A stretch of 51,655 bases of DNA from Acidobacteriota bacterium. Lineage in GTDB: Bacteria > Acidobacteriota > Vicinamibacteria > Vicinamibacterales > JACQTH01. Below, piece by piece: positions 29,748 through 38,377 of this stretch. Under the pieces are notes generated by a model that saw only the letters and a list, made by a program, of their open reading frames with translations, searched no databases and was not told where the DNA came from. Every line of letters starts with the position of its first letter. The first letter of the stretch is position 1. The stretch is from NCBI GenBank assembly GCA_016178075.1, contig JACOUA010000438.1, positions 1 through 51,655 on the forward strand, read 5' to 3'. A program made the position numbers and the translations under genes.

Positions 29748-32000
29748 TCAGCGCGGCGTCGCACCCGAACACTTGCTGTTCGCGATGGTGTTCGTGATTG
29801 TGTTCGTGTTGCCGCTCGGGGTTTTCGGGCTGTTGCTGCTTCTGGTCTGCGTGCGGACCTCCAGTTTGCCGTCCACCGAAATCGTGTCGGTGGACTTGAA
29901 GAACGTCAACGTCCTCCCCGTTGTTTCGCGGCATTGTTCGACGACCCGTACGTCGCCGCCCAGATCGTACCGCTCGTCGGCCACGAAGTAGCTCAGGCGT
30001 TGGCTCGTCGCCACGCGCGTCTCATCGCGCAGCGTCACATGCCCGTACGCTTCCGCGCGCTCCAGACGCTCGCCGTCCTCTGACAGATACAGCTCGATCC
30101 GGTCCGCCTTCAGGTCGCCCTGCGCGCCAACCACATGGGCGTCGTTCCGGTAGGTCACCTTGCGGCTCTTGTCCTCGTACTGGAGCTCGCGGGACGCCGC
30201 AATCGTCGCCATCTTTGTGGTCTTTTTCTCCTCCGCCGCGGGCTCGTCGGCCGGCTTCTCCTCGATCGGCGGCGGCGTGACGCCGGCTTTCGGTTTCCGC
30301 GTCGTTTGCGGGTTCGTCTGCTCGAGCATCAGGGTCGACCGGACGTTGCCGGACGCGCTCAGGTCGCCTGTCCGGTCGTCCATGGTGATCCTGTCGGCCT
30401 GGATGGACGTGTCGATCTGCCAGACGCGCGCGTTGCCGGAGTACAAGGCCCGCCCGGCCTTCTCGTCGGAGTCGAGGTGGTCGGCCATCCCGTTGATCGC
30501 CTGGTCGGCCTTCATGATATGCGGGCGCTTGGTTTCGCGGCCTCCGGCCGCCTTGGCTTCGGCGATCGGCAGGACGATGCTCTTGACCTTGATCCGCGAG
30601 ATCACGCGCCGATTGTCGACAAGGAGCTCGAAGCGCTCGGCGTCGACCGACCCGTCCGCGGTGGCGACGTGCGGCAACTGGTCCGGCCGGCCCACGAGAA
30701 TCATGGTGCTCCTAGCGAGCAGGTATCGCGCCTCGGCTCCCGTGGCCGTGGTATCGCCGTCTTCAAGGGTGACGTCCCCCATGAAGCGCGCCTCCTCGAG
30801 GGCGACAAGGCCCGCTTTGAACCGAACGTGCAGATCCCGCGCTTTCACCAGCCGCGACTGGGTGCTGCCGGCCGGCGTCTCCCGAAACTCGATGCCCTCG
30901 AGGAACCGCGCGTGGTCCAGGCCGCCGCCGCCGTCGCCGTCGCCCGCGGCTTCGAACGAGCCCGCGCGAATCGTCCGCGACGCGGACGTCCGGCTGCCCG
31001 GCATGGTGAATTCGACATGCTCGCGACTGGTCAGGGTCGACACGGTGCGGCCGTTCGCGGCGAGGCCCATCTCGATCCACTCGGCACTCAATCGACGCTC
31101 CTGACCACTCGCCTCTCCGGCGATCTCGACGACACTTGTCCCTGCCAGCGTGGCCCGCTGCAGGGTGCGGCCGTCCGGACCGTAGGTCAGGTTCATGTCC
31201 CGGGCGTGCATGTTCCGCAGCCCGCCGCCGCCGCTCTCGGTGGTCTCGACACCCGAGTGGCCTCTGAGCTCGACCATCTGAATCCGCTTGCCATCGTCGC
31301 TCAGAAAGGCCGTCGATTCATCCGCCCCGATGCGGCGCGACGCGCTCTCAGCCGTGACGCCGCCAATGAACTTCAGGTACTTGTCCTGACGCGCCAGGCC
31401 GGCTGCGCCGGCGTGTACCTTCACGGCTTCGTGGCCTTTCTCGTCCTCAGCGATCGTGACCTCCGCGTTGTTGAGGATCCACACGACGTCTCGCGGTTCG
31501 TCGTAAGTCATCCCGGTGCCCGACCCCGAGATATTCTTGTGGGTGAAGCTCGCGGGGCCGTCCGTGCGGATGATGCCTTCGGCTTTCGCGTACGACGCGT
31601 CGTTCGCGGTGGCCGTGAACCCGTCGCTGGAGGTCATCCGGACGTCGCCTTTCACCTGCACCTGCGACCGGTCGGACGAGACTTCGCCTTCACGGGCGGT
31701 GACGACGAAACTGCGGCCCGCCCGGTTCTCGACTTTGACCTTCGCACCGTCGAGCACGCGGATGTGGCCGTCTGGATAGCTGAGGTACCGCCCTCCCTCG
31801 ATCCGGAACTCCGGCGTGCTCCCCTTCGCCTCGATCACGATCGTTCCTGTACTCTCGATGAGCGCCGTGGGATCTGTCCGGGTGATGAGCGGCGCAATTC
31901 CGACCGCGTCGCGGCGCCTGACGGCCAGCGCGACCACGATCGCAAAAGCGATCCCGAGAATCAGGATCACGAACCGGACCCGTTTCTGCCAGAGAGCCAT
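29748..32000 (-). CDS. lptCA: Fused LptC-LptA-like LPS transport bridge protein
   Basis: 750-residue protein with one N-terminal transmembrane helix (about 8-27, FVILILGIAFAIVVALAV). An LptC-like domain (about 40-200) follows, with RIEGGRYLSYPDGHIRVLDG, VVTAREGEVSSDRSQVQVKG and SGTGMTYDEP. Further beta-jellyroll repeats fill the middle, and an OstA/LptA domain lies at about 540-740 (LYSGNARVWQIDTSIQADRI, LQYEDKSRKVTYRNDAHVVG, ADRIELYLSEDGERLERAEA). LptC (inner-membrane anchor) and LptA (periplasmic bridge) are usually separate proteins of about 190 and 185 residues. ATG 32000 is chosen because the helix follows; upstream open frame lies in the hairpin region. It is followed without a gap by lptB. 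Confidence 0.85.
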   Translation of the reverse strand: MALWQKRVRFVILILGIAFAIVVALAVRRRDAVGIAPLITRTDPTALIESTGTIVIEAKGSTPEFRIEGGRYLSYPDGHIRVLDGAKVKVENRAGRSFVVTAREGEVSSDRSQVQVKGDVRMTSSDGFTATANDASYAKAEGIIRTDGPASFTHKNISGSGTGMTYDEPRDVVWILNNAEVTIAEDEKGHEAVKVHAGAAGLARQDKYLKFIGGVTAESASRRIGADESTAFLSDDGKRIQMVELRGHSGVETTESGGGGLRNMHARDMNLTYGPDGRTLQRATLAGTSVVEIAGEASGQERRLSAEWIEMGLAANGRTVSTLTSREHVEFTMPGSRTSASRTIRAGSFEAAGDGDGGGGLDHARFLEGIEFRETPAGSTQSRLVKARDLHVRFKAGLVALEEARFMGDVTLEDGDTTATGAEARYLLARSTMILVGRPDQLPHVATADGSVDAERFELLVDNRRVISRIKVKSIVLPIAEAKAAGGRETKRPHIMKADQAINGMADHLDSDEKAGRALYSGNARVWQIDTSIQADRITMDDRTGDLSASGNVRSTLMLEQTNPQTTRKPKAGVTPPPIEEKPADEPAAEEKKTTKMATIAASRELQYEDKSRKVTYRNDAHVVGAQGDLKADRIELYLSEDGERLERAEAYGHVTLRDETRVATSQRLSYFVADERYDLGGDVRVVEQCRETTGRTLTFFKSTDTISVDGKLEVRTQTRSSNSPKTPSGNTNTITNTIANSKCSGATPR

Positions 32001-32024
32001 GAGAACCCAGGATAACGCAGGATT

Positions 32025-32123
32025 TGGCGATTTGGCGACCCGGCGAGTGGGCGATCTATCGCGTGATTCAGCCGGACACACCTGAGCAGTACATCGTCCG
32101 ATCGCGAAGTCGCCGGATCGCCA
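32025..32123. repeat. Imperfect inverted repeat in the lptCA leader
   Basis: Tandem TGGCGA units (32025-32046) face a 22-base near-complement (32102-32123); 17 of 22 positions pair by eye. The element fills the gap between the recJ stop and the lptCA ATG and would form a hairpin in the mRNA upstream of the LPS-transport genes. It might lower read-through from recJ or stabilise the downstream message. Confidence 0.5.
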
Positions 32124-32126
32124 CAT

Positions 32127-33845
32127 TCACGGTTCGCTGGCTCGCATGTCGGCGACGGTCAGCTCGACGAAGGTTTCGCCGCCGAACGAGCTCTGATCGA
32201 GCGAGAAGGCGAGGTCGATGGCGCGATGCTGCGTCAGGAACTCCTGGCGCTCCGCGGCCCGCCACGCGACGGCCCGGAAGGTTCGGCCCTCCTGCCGCAC
32301 GGCCAGCTTGAGATGCCGATCCTTGAGCATCCACGGCCCTTCCGCCACCTCCACGCCGGCGGCATGAAAGACCGGGCGGGGGTTGCCGGGGCCGAACGGC
32401 GCGAGCAGCGACAGCTCGCTCACCAGGTCGCCTCGGATGGCGCGGAATGTCAGCGGCGCGTCGATTCTCAGCCGCGGGCGGAGATCGTCCGGGCTCAGCC
32501 GCTCGTCGGCGTAGGCATTGATGGTCTGCCTCAGCTCCTTCACGCGCGACGCCTCCATCGTCAAGCCCGCCGCGGCGCGATGACCGCCGAACCGCACGAA
32601 CAGCGGCGCGCAGTGCTCGAGCGCGGCGAGCATGTCGAAGGCGGGGATGCTGCGGCAGGACCCGTGCGCGACCCCGTCCTCATGGGATAAGACGATCGCG
32701 GGCCGGTGAAAGCTTTCCACGAGCTTCGAGGCGACAATGCCGATGACGCCGCGGTGCCACCCGTCTCCGTCGACCACGAGCACCGTACGCGAGCCCACAT
32801 CGACATCGGTCTCGACCCGTTTGCGGGCCTCGGTGAAAATCTCGAGCTCCTCCTGCTGGCGCTTCGCGTTTTCCTCGTTGAGCTGCTCCGCCAGCGCGCG
32901 CGCTTCCTCGCCCATCGCTTCGTCCGCAGCGAGGAGCAGGCGGGTCGCGATGTCGGGCGTGCTCATCCGCCCGGCGGCATTCAGGCGGGGCGCCAGGATG
33001 AACGAGATGTGGTACCCGTCGATGGTCTTGCCCGTTAGGCCGGCCGCCTCGAGGAGCGCGCGAAGTCCCACCTTGTGCGGACCGCGGGACAGCAGATCCA
33101 ACCCGAGCTTTGCGATGACGCGATTCTCGCCCGTGAGCGGCACAACATCGGCGAGCGTTCCGATGGCCGCGATCTTGACGAAGGCCGGGAGCCACTTTTC
33201 ACGACCGAGGCGCCCGCACAGCGCCTGAACCAGCTTCAGCGCCACGCCGACGCCGGCGAGATTCTTGTCCGGATACGTGCAATCCCGCCGCTTCGGATTG
33301 ATGACCGCAAGCGCGGCTGGCAGCTCAGGATCCGGCTCGTGATGATCCGTGATGATAAGGTCGACCCCCAACTCGCGAGCGCGACGAGCGGCCTCCATTC
33401 CGCGAATGCCACAGTCGACCGAGACGATGACTTTCACACCTTCGGCATGCAGCCGCTCGATGGCGGCCGGCTGAAGGCCGTATCCGTCGCGGAGGCGCTC
33501 GGGGATGAAGTGGACGACGTCGCCGCCCAGAAGCTCGATCGCGCGGCGCAGGATCACCGTCGAGGTGATGCCGTCGACATCGTAATCGCCATGGACCGCC
33601 ACGCGCTCGCGCCGAGCCACCGCCTCGCAGAGACGGTCGACAGCGAGACGCATGTCGGCGAGCCGATCCGGATCGTGAAGGTGCGACAGGGATGGACGAA
33701 GGAACCGATCGGCCGCTTCCGGATCGTCCAACCCGCGCAGGCACAGCAGCTTGGCGACAACCGGCGTGACGGCGAGCGCGGCCGCCAGCCGGATCGACCG
33801 GCCCTCGTCGCACGCGAGATGATCCCAGCAGAGCGCGGCGGTCAT
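32127..33845 (-). CDS. recJ: Single-stranded-DNA exonuclease RecJ
   Basis: 572-residue 5'-3' single-strand exonuclease of recombination and mismatch repair. DHH-domain motifs are VHGDYDVDGITST (DYDVDG at 87-92), VSVDCGI and IITDHHEPDPELP. The DHHA1 domain has APRLNAAGRMSTPD and VRFGGHRAAAGLTME, and a C-terminal OB-fold follows. The ATG at 33845 overlaps the accA stop by four bases (ATGA), which fixes the start. Its length is typical. MutS and SSB, its functional partners, are encoded in this window. Confidence 0.96.
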   Translation of the reverse strand: MTAALCWDHLACDEGRSIRLAAALAVTPVVAKLLCLRGLDDPEAADRFLRPSLSHLHDPDRLADMRLAVDRLCEAVARRERVAVHGDYDVDGITSTVILRRAIELLGGDVVHFIPERLRDGYGLQPAAIERLHAEGVKVIVSVDCGIRGMEAARRARELGVDLIITDHHEPDPELPAALAVINPKRRDCTYPDKNLAGVGVALKLVQALCGRLGREKWLPAFVKIAAIGTLADVVPLTGENRVIAKLGLDLLSRGPHKVGLRALLEAAGLTGKTIDGYHISFILAPRLNAAGRMSTPDIATRLLLAADEAMGEEARALAEQLNEENAKRQQEELEIFTEARKRVETDVDVGSRTVLVVDGDGWHRGVIGIVASKLVESFHRPAIVLSHEDGVAHGSCRSIPAFDMLAALEHCAPLFVRFGGHRAAAGLTMEASRVKELRQTINAYADERLSPDDLRPRLRIDAPLTFRAIRGDLVSELSLLAPFGPGNPRPVFHAAGVEVAEGPWMLKDRHLKLAVRQEGRTFRAVAWRAAERQEFLTQHRAIDLAFSLDQSSFGGETFVELTVADMRASEP

Positions 33846-34816
33846 GGGGCGTCGTCCACGAAATCCGCGCCGAGACGACCCATCTCCCGAAACTTCTGAT
33901 ACCGGCGCTCGCGCCGCGCCTCCGGCGCCACGTCGCGCAGCTCGCAAAGCGCCGCAGTCAGCGGCGCGTCCAGCAGGCTCGCCGCGCCGGCCGGATAGGT
34001 GTGGGCGCCCCCCGACGGCTCCGGAACGATTTCGTCGACGACGCCGAGCCTGAGCAGATCCGGCGCCGTCAGCTTCAGAGCCTCGGCGGCCTCGACCTTG
34101 CGGCCCGCGTCCCGCCAGAGAATCGCCGCGCAGCCTTCGGGCGGGATCACGCTGTAGATCGCGAACTCCTGGATGAGGATCCGATCGCCGACCGCAATGC
34201 CGAGCGCGCCCCCGCTTCCCCCTTCTCCGCTGATGACGACGACGATCGGCACCTCGAGGCTCGCCATCTCGCGCAGGTTGACCGCGATCGCCTCCGCGAT
34301 GCCGCGCTCTTCGGACTCTACGCCCGGATAGGCCGCGGGCGTGTCGACAAACACAATGATCGGTCGCTGGAACTTCTCGGCCAGCCGCATGGCACGTAGC
34401 GCCTTGCGGTAGCCCTCGGGCTTGGCGTAGCCGAAGTTCCTGTGGATCTTCTGCTTGGTATCAATGCTCCCCTTGTGGTGTCCGACGACGAGGACCGGCT
34501 GCTCTTTGTAGGCGGCAAATCCGGTCACGATGGCATGGTCGTCCGCAAACCGGCGGTCGCCATGGATCTCGGTGAAGTCCTTGAACAGGAAGTCGACGTA
34601 GTCGAGCACGCTCGGGCGTCCCGGGTGCCGTGCCACCAGCACGCGCTGCCACGGCGTCAGGTTGCGGTAGAGGTCCGCGCGAATCTCCTCGACACGGCGC
34701 TCGAGGCGCTCGATTTCGCGAACCCGCTCCTCGGTTCGGGGCAGCATGCCGAGGGCCTCGATCTCTTTCGTCAGGACGGCGATCGGCTCCTCGAATTCGA
34801 GGAAGTCTGACGGCAT
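33842..34816 (-). CDS. accA: Acetyl-CoA carboxylase carboxyltransferase subunit alpha
   Basis: 324-residue alpha subunit of the carboxyltransferase that makes malonyl-CoA for fatty acid synthesis. The start MPSDFLEFEEPIAVLTKEI at ATG 34816 is the family start. DYVDFLFKDFTEIHGDRRFADD, GHHKGSIDTKQKIHRNFGYAKPEGYRKALR, FVDTPAAYPGVESEERG, VISGEGGSGGALGIAVGD and VIPPEGCAAILWRD are conserved crotonase-like segments with the oxyanion-hole glycines. The gene follows dnaE by four bases. accD is not in the window. dnaE-accA adjacency is common in Proteobacteria. Confidence 0.97.
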   Translation of the reverse strand: MPSDFLEFEEPIAVLTKEIEALGMLPRTEERVREIERLERRVEEIRADLYRNLTPWQRVLVARHPGRPSVLDYVDFLFKDFTEIHGDRRFADDHAIVTGFAAYKEQPVLVVGHHKGSIDTKQKIHRNFGYAKPEGYRKALRAMRLAEKFQRPIIVFVDTPAAYPGVESEERGIAEAIAVNLREMASLEVPIVVVISGEGGSGGALGIAVGDRILIQEFAIYSVIPPEGCAAILWRDAGRKVEAAEALKLTAPDLLRLGVVDEIVPEPSGGAHTYPAGAASLLDAPLTAALCELRDVAPEARRERRYQKFREMGRLGADFVDDAP

Positions 34817-34820
34817 GATG

Positions 34821-37800
34821 TCAACGAAGCGCCGCGGAGCCGCTGCCGCAGATCCGATCGACTTCCGCCACGAGCTTGGGTGAGGGCTGCACGCGGATGT
34901 GGCTGGCGACGTCCGCCCGGATTCGAACGGGACGGTCCGTCGATCGCACCTCCAGCTCGAACGACACGCGGCGGTCGCCGCGATACTGCTGGAACAGCTC
35001 GAAGAGCGCCGTGAACGTCTGGCGGCCATGCGGCGGGACCGCCACCTTGATGGCCAGCTCCCGCGCCATGTGCTCCCACAGCGAGTCGATCGACCAGACG
35101 TCGGTGCTCAGCATCCGGGCAGTCTCCTCGTCCTTTTCAACCTTGCCTTTGACGAGCACCATCTGATCGGGTTGCAGCACGGCGGCGCTTTTGTTGTAGG
35201 CCTCGGGGAATACGACGACCTCGACCGAGCCGCTCTGATCTTCCAGCACGAGGACCGCCATGCGGTCACCCTTGCGCGTCTTGAGCTGGCGGCACGATGC
35301 GATGATGCCGCCGACGGTCACCTCGGCGGCCTTCGGGCTGCCCTGTTCGAGCTCACCCAGGTCGTGAATCGTCAGGGCCCCAAATGCGGCGAGATCCTTC
35401 GCATAACGCTCGATCGGATGACCGCTCCAGTACAGGCCAAGCGACTCTTTCTCGCAGGCGAGCTGCTGCGCTTCCGGCCAGGGCTCGGCCTCCGCCAGGC
35501 GAATCCCGGATCCATTCGCTGACGCGGGCTCCTCACTCGCTCCGCCGAAGAGCGCCGCCTGGCCCTTGTCGCGATCGCGCTGGCGGCGCGTGCCGTGCTC
35601 GCACGCGCGCTCGACCGAGGCGAGCAGCCGGGCCCGCAGGGCGGGCCTGGGCATCCTGTCGCCAAGCACGGGCTCGGCGAGCGAATCCATGGCGCCGGCC
35701 TTGACGAGGCTTTCGAGGGCGCGCTTGTTGACGGCGCGCAGATCGACCTCCTCGCAAAGCTGGTACAGGCTGGTGATGCGGCCGAGGCGCGCCCGCACCT
35801 CGAGGATCGCCTGGATGGCGGATTCGCCGACGTTCTTCACCGCCGCGAGGCCGAACCGCACGCCTTCCGCCGTCACCGTGAAGGTCAACTGGCTCTCGTT
35901 GAGATCCGGCGGCAGCACCGGGATGCCGCGCTCCCGGCCCTCGGCGAGGTAGACGGCCAGCTTCTCGGTGTTTTGTGATTCGATCGTCAGGAGCGCCGCC
36001 ATGAAGTGGCGAGGGTAGTTGGCTTTGAGGTAAGCGGTCTGATAGGCGAGCAGGGCGTATGCGGTCGAGTGGGCCTTCGGGAACCCGTAGCCGGCGAAAT
36101 GCTCCATCAGATCGAAGATGCGGCCGGCTTTCTTCTCGTTGATGCCGCGCGTTCTGGCCCCGTCGACGAACTTCTGCCGCTGTGCCTGCATGACGTCGGC
36201 TTTCTTCTTGCCCATCGCCTTGCGCAGGATGTCGGCCTCGCCGAGCGTGAAGCCGCCGAGCTCCCGTGCGATCCGGATCACCTGCTCCTGGTAGGCGATG
36301 ACGCCGTAGGTGTCACGCAGGATCGGCTCGAGCTGGGGCAGCTCGTATTTGATGTCGATCTTTCCCTGCTTGCGCGCGATGAAGTCGTCGACCATGCCGC
36401 TCCGGAGCGGCCCCGGCCGGTAGAGCGCGTTCAACGCGATCAGATCGTCGAATCGCTGCGGCTTGGCCTTCCGGAGGATGTCGCGCATCCCCGAGCTCTC
36501 GAACTGGAAGACCCCGAATGTCTGCGCCTCGCTGAACACCTGATACGTCTTCGGATCGTCCAGCGTGACGGCCTCCAGGTCGAGCTGCTCGCCGGTCGTG
36601 GCGAAGATCTGGTCGATCGCGTCGCGGATCAAGGTGAGGGTGCTGAGACCCAGGAAGTCCATCTTCAGCAGGCCGACGCGCTCGATCTCTTTCATCCCCC
36701 ACTGTGTCGTGATCTCGTCACGTTGGCCCTTGTAGAGCGGCACGAACTCGGTCAGCGGTCGGGGCGCGATGACCACGCCGGCGGCGTGGACCGAGGCGTG
36801 ACGCGTGAGGCCTTCGAGCCGCTGCGCCACGCGAAGCAGCTCCTGCACCTTCGGGTCGCTCTGCTCCAACCCTTTCAGCGCCGGGTTCTCGCCGAGCGCT
36901 CTGGCCAACGTCATCTCGAGCACCGGCGGAATCTGCTTGGCGACGCGATCGACATCCGCGTACGGGATGTCGAGCGCCCGTCCCACGTCGCGGACGACGG
37001 CCCGGGCCTTCATGGTGCCGAAGGTGATGATCTGGGCGACGTTCTCCCGGCCGTACTTTCTCGTGACGTACTCGATGACCTCGCCGCGGCGGCGCTCACA
37101 GAAGTCGATGTCGATGTCGGGAAGCGAGATACGTTCCGGGTTGAGGAAGCGTTCGAAGATGAGGTCGAACTCCAGCGGATCGACGTCGGTGATCCGCAGG
37201 CAGTACGCGACGAGGCTCCCGGCGGCCGAGCCGCGGCCCGGCCCGACCGGGATGCCGCGCTCCCGCGCGTAGCGGATGAAGTCCCAGACGATCAGGAAGT
37301 AGCCCGGATAACGCATCTTCTTGATCATCTCGATCTCGTACGACAGCCGCGCTTCGTAGTGCTCGATCGGGTGCCCCAGCACACCCCGTGACGCGAGCTC
37401 ACGCAACCGCCGCAGCCTGGCCTCGAAGCCTTCCCGCACGATCTTCTCGAAGTACTCCTCCAGCGAATACGGTGGCGGCACCTCGAAATTCGGCAGGTGG
37501 TTCTCCGTCGTCTCGAGAGTGACCGAGCAGCGGTCGGCGATTGCGACGGTGTTGCCCAGCGCCTCGGGCACCTCGCCGAAGAGGCTGACCATCTCTTCGG
37601 GCGTCTTCAGGTAGAACTGGTCGCCGTGATAGCGGAGGCGGTCCCGATCGTTGACCGTCTTGCCCGTCCCGATGCACAGCAGGATGTCGTGCGGATGGTG
37701 ATCGTCTTGTCGGACGTAGTGCACATCGTTCGTGCAGACGAGCGGCAGGCCCAGCGTCCGGGCGAGGGGGACGAGCCCACGGTTCACGACGAGCTGATCC

Positions 37801-38342
37801 TCGATCCCCTGGTACTGCATTTCGAGGAAGAAGTTGTTCGGGCCGAGAATCTCGCCGAACGTCGCCGCCGCGCGCAGCGCGCGCTCGGACTGCTCGTGAC
37901 GAAGGCACGTCGCCACCTCGCCTTTCAGGCAGCTGCTCAAGCCGATGAGGCCCTTCGCGTGGGTCGCGAGCAGCTCCTTGTCGATGCGCGGGCGGTAGTA
38001 GAACCCTTCCAGATATCCGGCCGAGACGAGCTTGATCAGGTTCCCGTAGCCTTCGTTGGTCTCCGCGAGCAGGACGAGATGGTTCGCGGTCTCCCCAATC
38101 GGTCCACTCTTGAGGTGGCGGCTCTCGGGCGCCACGTACACCTCGCAGCCGAGAATCGGCTTGATCCCGCGCTCGTTCGCGTGGTCGTGAAAAATGACCG
38201 ACGAGAACATGTTGCCGTGCTCGGTCACCGCGAGCGCGGGCATCTTCATCCGCGCCGCCTGATCCAGCAGGTCGTCGACGCGGCACGCCCCGTCCAACAG
38301 CGAATACTCGGTGTGCAGGTGCAGGTGGACGAAATCGGTCAT
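34821..38342 (-). CDS. dnaE: DNA polymerase III subunit alpha
   Basis: 1173-residue replicative polymerase, DnaE1 type. The PHP domain starts FVHLHLHTEYSLLDGA and keeps its putative metal ligands (HLH, TEHGNMF, GCEVYV, CTNDVHYV), which are degenerate in E. coli. The palm acidic residues are in LPDIDIDFCERRRGEVIEY (about 402-420) and KMDFLGLSTLTLI. Later come the beta-binding/tandem HhH domain (FAGYGFPKAHSTAYALLAYQ), an OB-fold (VTVGGIIASCRQLKTRKGDRMA) and a C-terminal domain. ATG 38342 is chosen as MTDFVHLHLHTEYS is the family start. It lies 35 bases after guaA. Proofreading may be supplied by a separate DnaQ or by the PHP domain. Confidence 0.97.
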   Translation of the reverse strand: MTDFVHLHLHTEYSLLDGACRVDDLLDQAARMKMPALAVTEHGNMFSSVIFHDHANERGIKPILGCEVYVAPESRHLKSGPIGETANHLVLLAETNEGYGNLIKLVSAGYLEGFYYRPRIDKELLATHAKGLIGLSSCLKGEVATCLRHEQSERALRAAATFGEILGPNNFFLEMQYQGIEDQLVVNRGLVPLARTLGLPLVCTNDVHYVRQDDHHPHDILLCIGTGKTVNDRDRLRYHGDQFYLKTPEEMVSLFGEVPEALGNTVAIADRCSVTLETTENHLPNFEVPPPYSLEEYFEKIVREGFEARLRRLRELASRGVLGHPIEHYEARLSYEIEMIKKMRYPGYFLIVWDFIRYARERGIPVGPGRGSAAGSLVAYCLRITDVDPLEFDLIFERFLNPERISLPDIDIDFCERRRGEVIEYVTRKYGRENVAQIITFGTMKARAVVRDVGRALDIPYADVDRVAKQIPPVLEMTLARALGENPALKGLEQSDPKVQELLRVAQRLEGLTRHASVHAAGVVIAPRPLTEFVPLYKGQRDEITTQWGMKEIERVGLLKMDFLGLSTLTLIRDAIDQIFATTGEQLDLEAVTLDDPKTYQVFSEAQTFGVFQFESSGMRDILRKAKPQRFDDLIALNALYRPGPLRSGMVDDFIARKQGKIDIKYELPQLEPILRDTYGVIAYQEQVIRIARELGGFTLGEADILRKAMGKKKADVMQAQRQKFVDGARTRGINEKKAGRIFDLMEHFAGYGFPKAHSTAYALLAYQTAYLKANYPRHFMAALLTIESQNTEKLAVYLAEGRERGIPVLPPDLNESQLTFTVTAEGVRFGLAAVKNVGESAIQAILEVRARLGRITSLYQLCEEVDLRAVNKRALESLVKAGAMDSLAEPVLGDRMPRPALRARLLASVERACEHGTRRQRDRDKGQAALFGGASEEPASANGSGIRLAEAEPWPEAQQLACEKESLGLYWSGHPIERYAKDLAAFGALTIHDLGELEQGSPKAAEVTVGGIIASCRQLKTRKGDRMAVLVLEDQSGSVEVVVFPEAYNKSAAVLQPDQMVLVKGKVEKDEETARMLSTDVWSIDSLWEHMARELAIKVAVPPHGRQTFTALFELFQQYRGDRRVSFELEVRSTDRPVRIRADVASHIRVQPSPKLVAEVDRICGSGSAALR

Positions 38343-38377
38343 GACGGAGCCATTGCGGATTGCGGATTGGCGATTCT

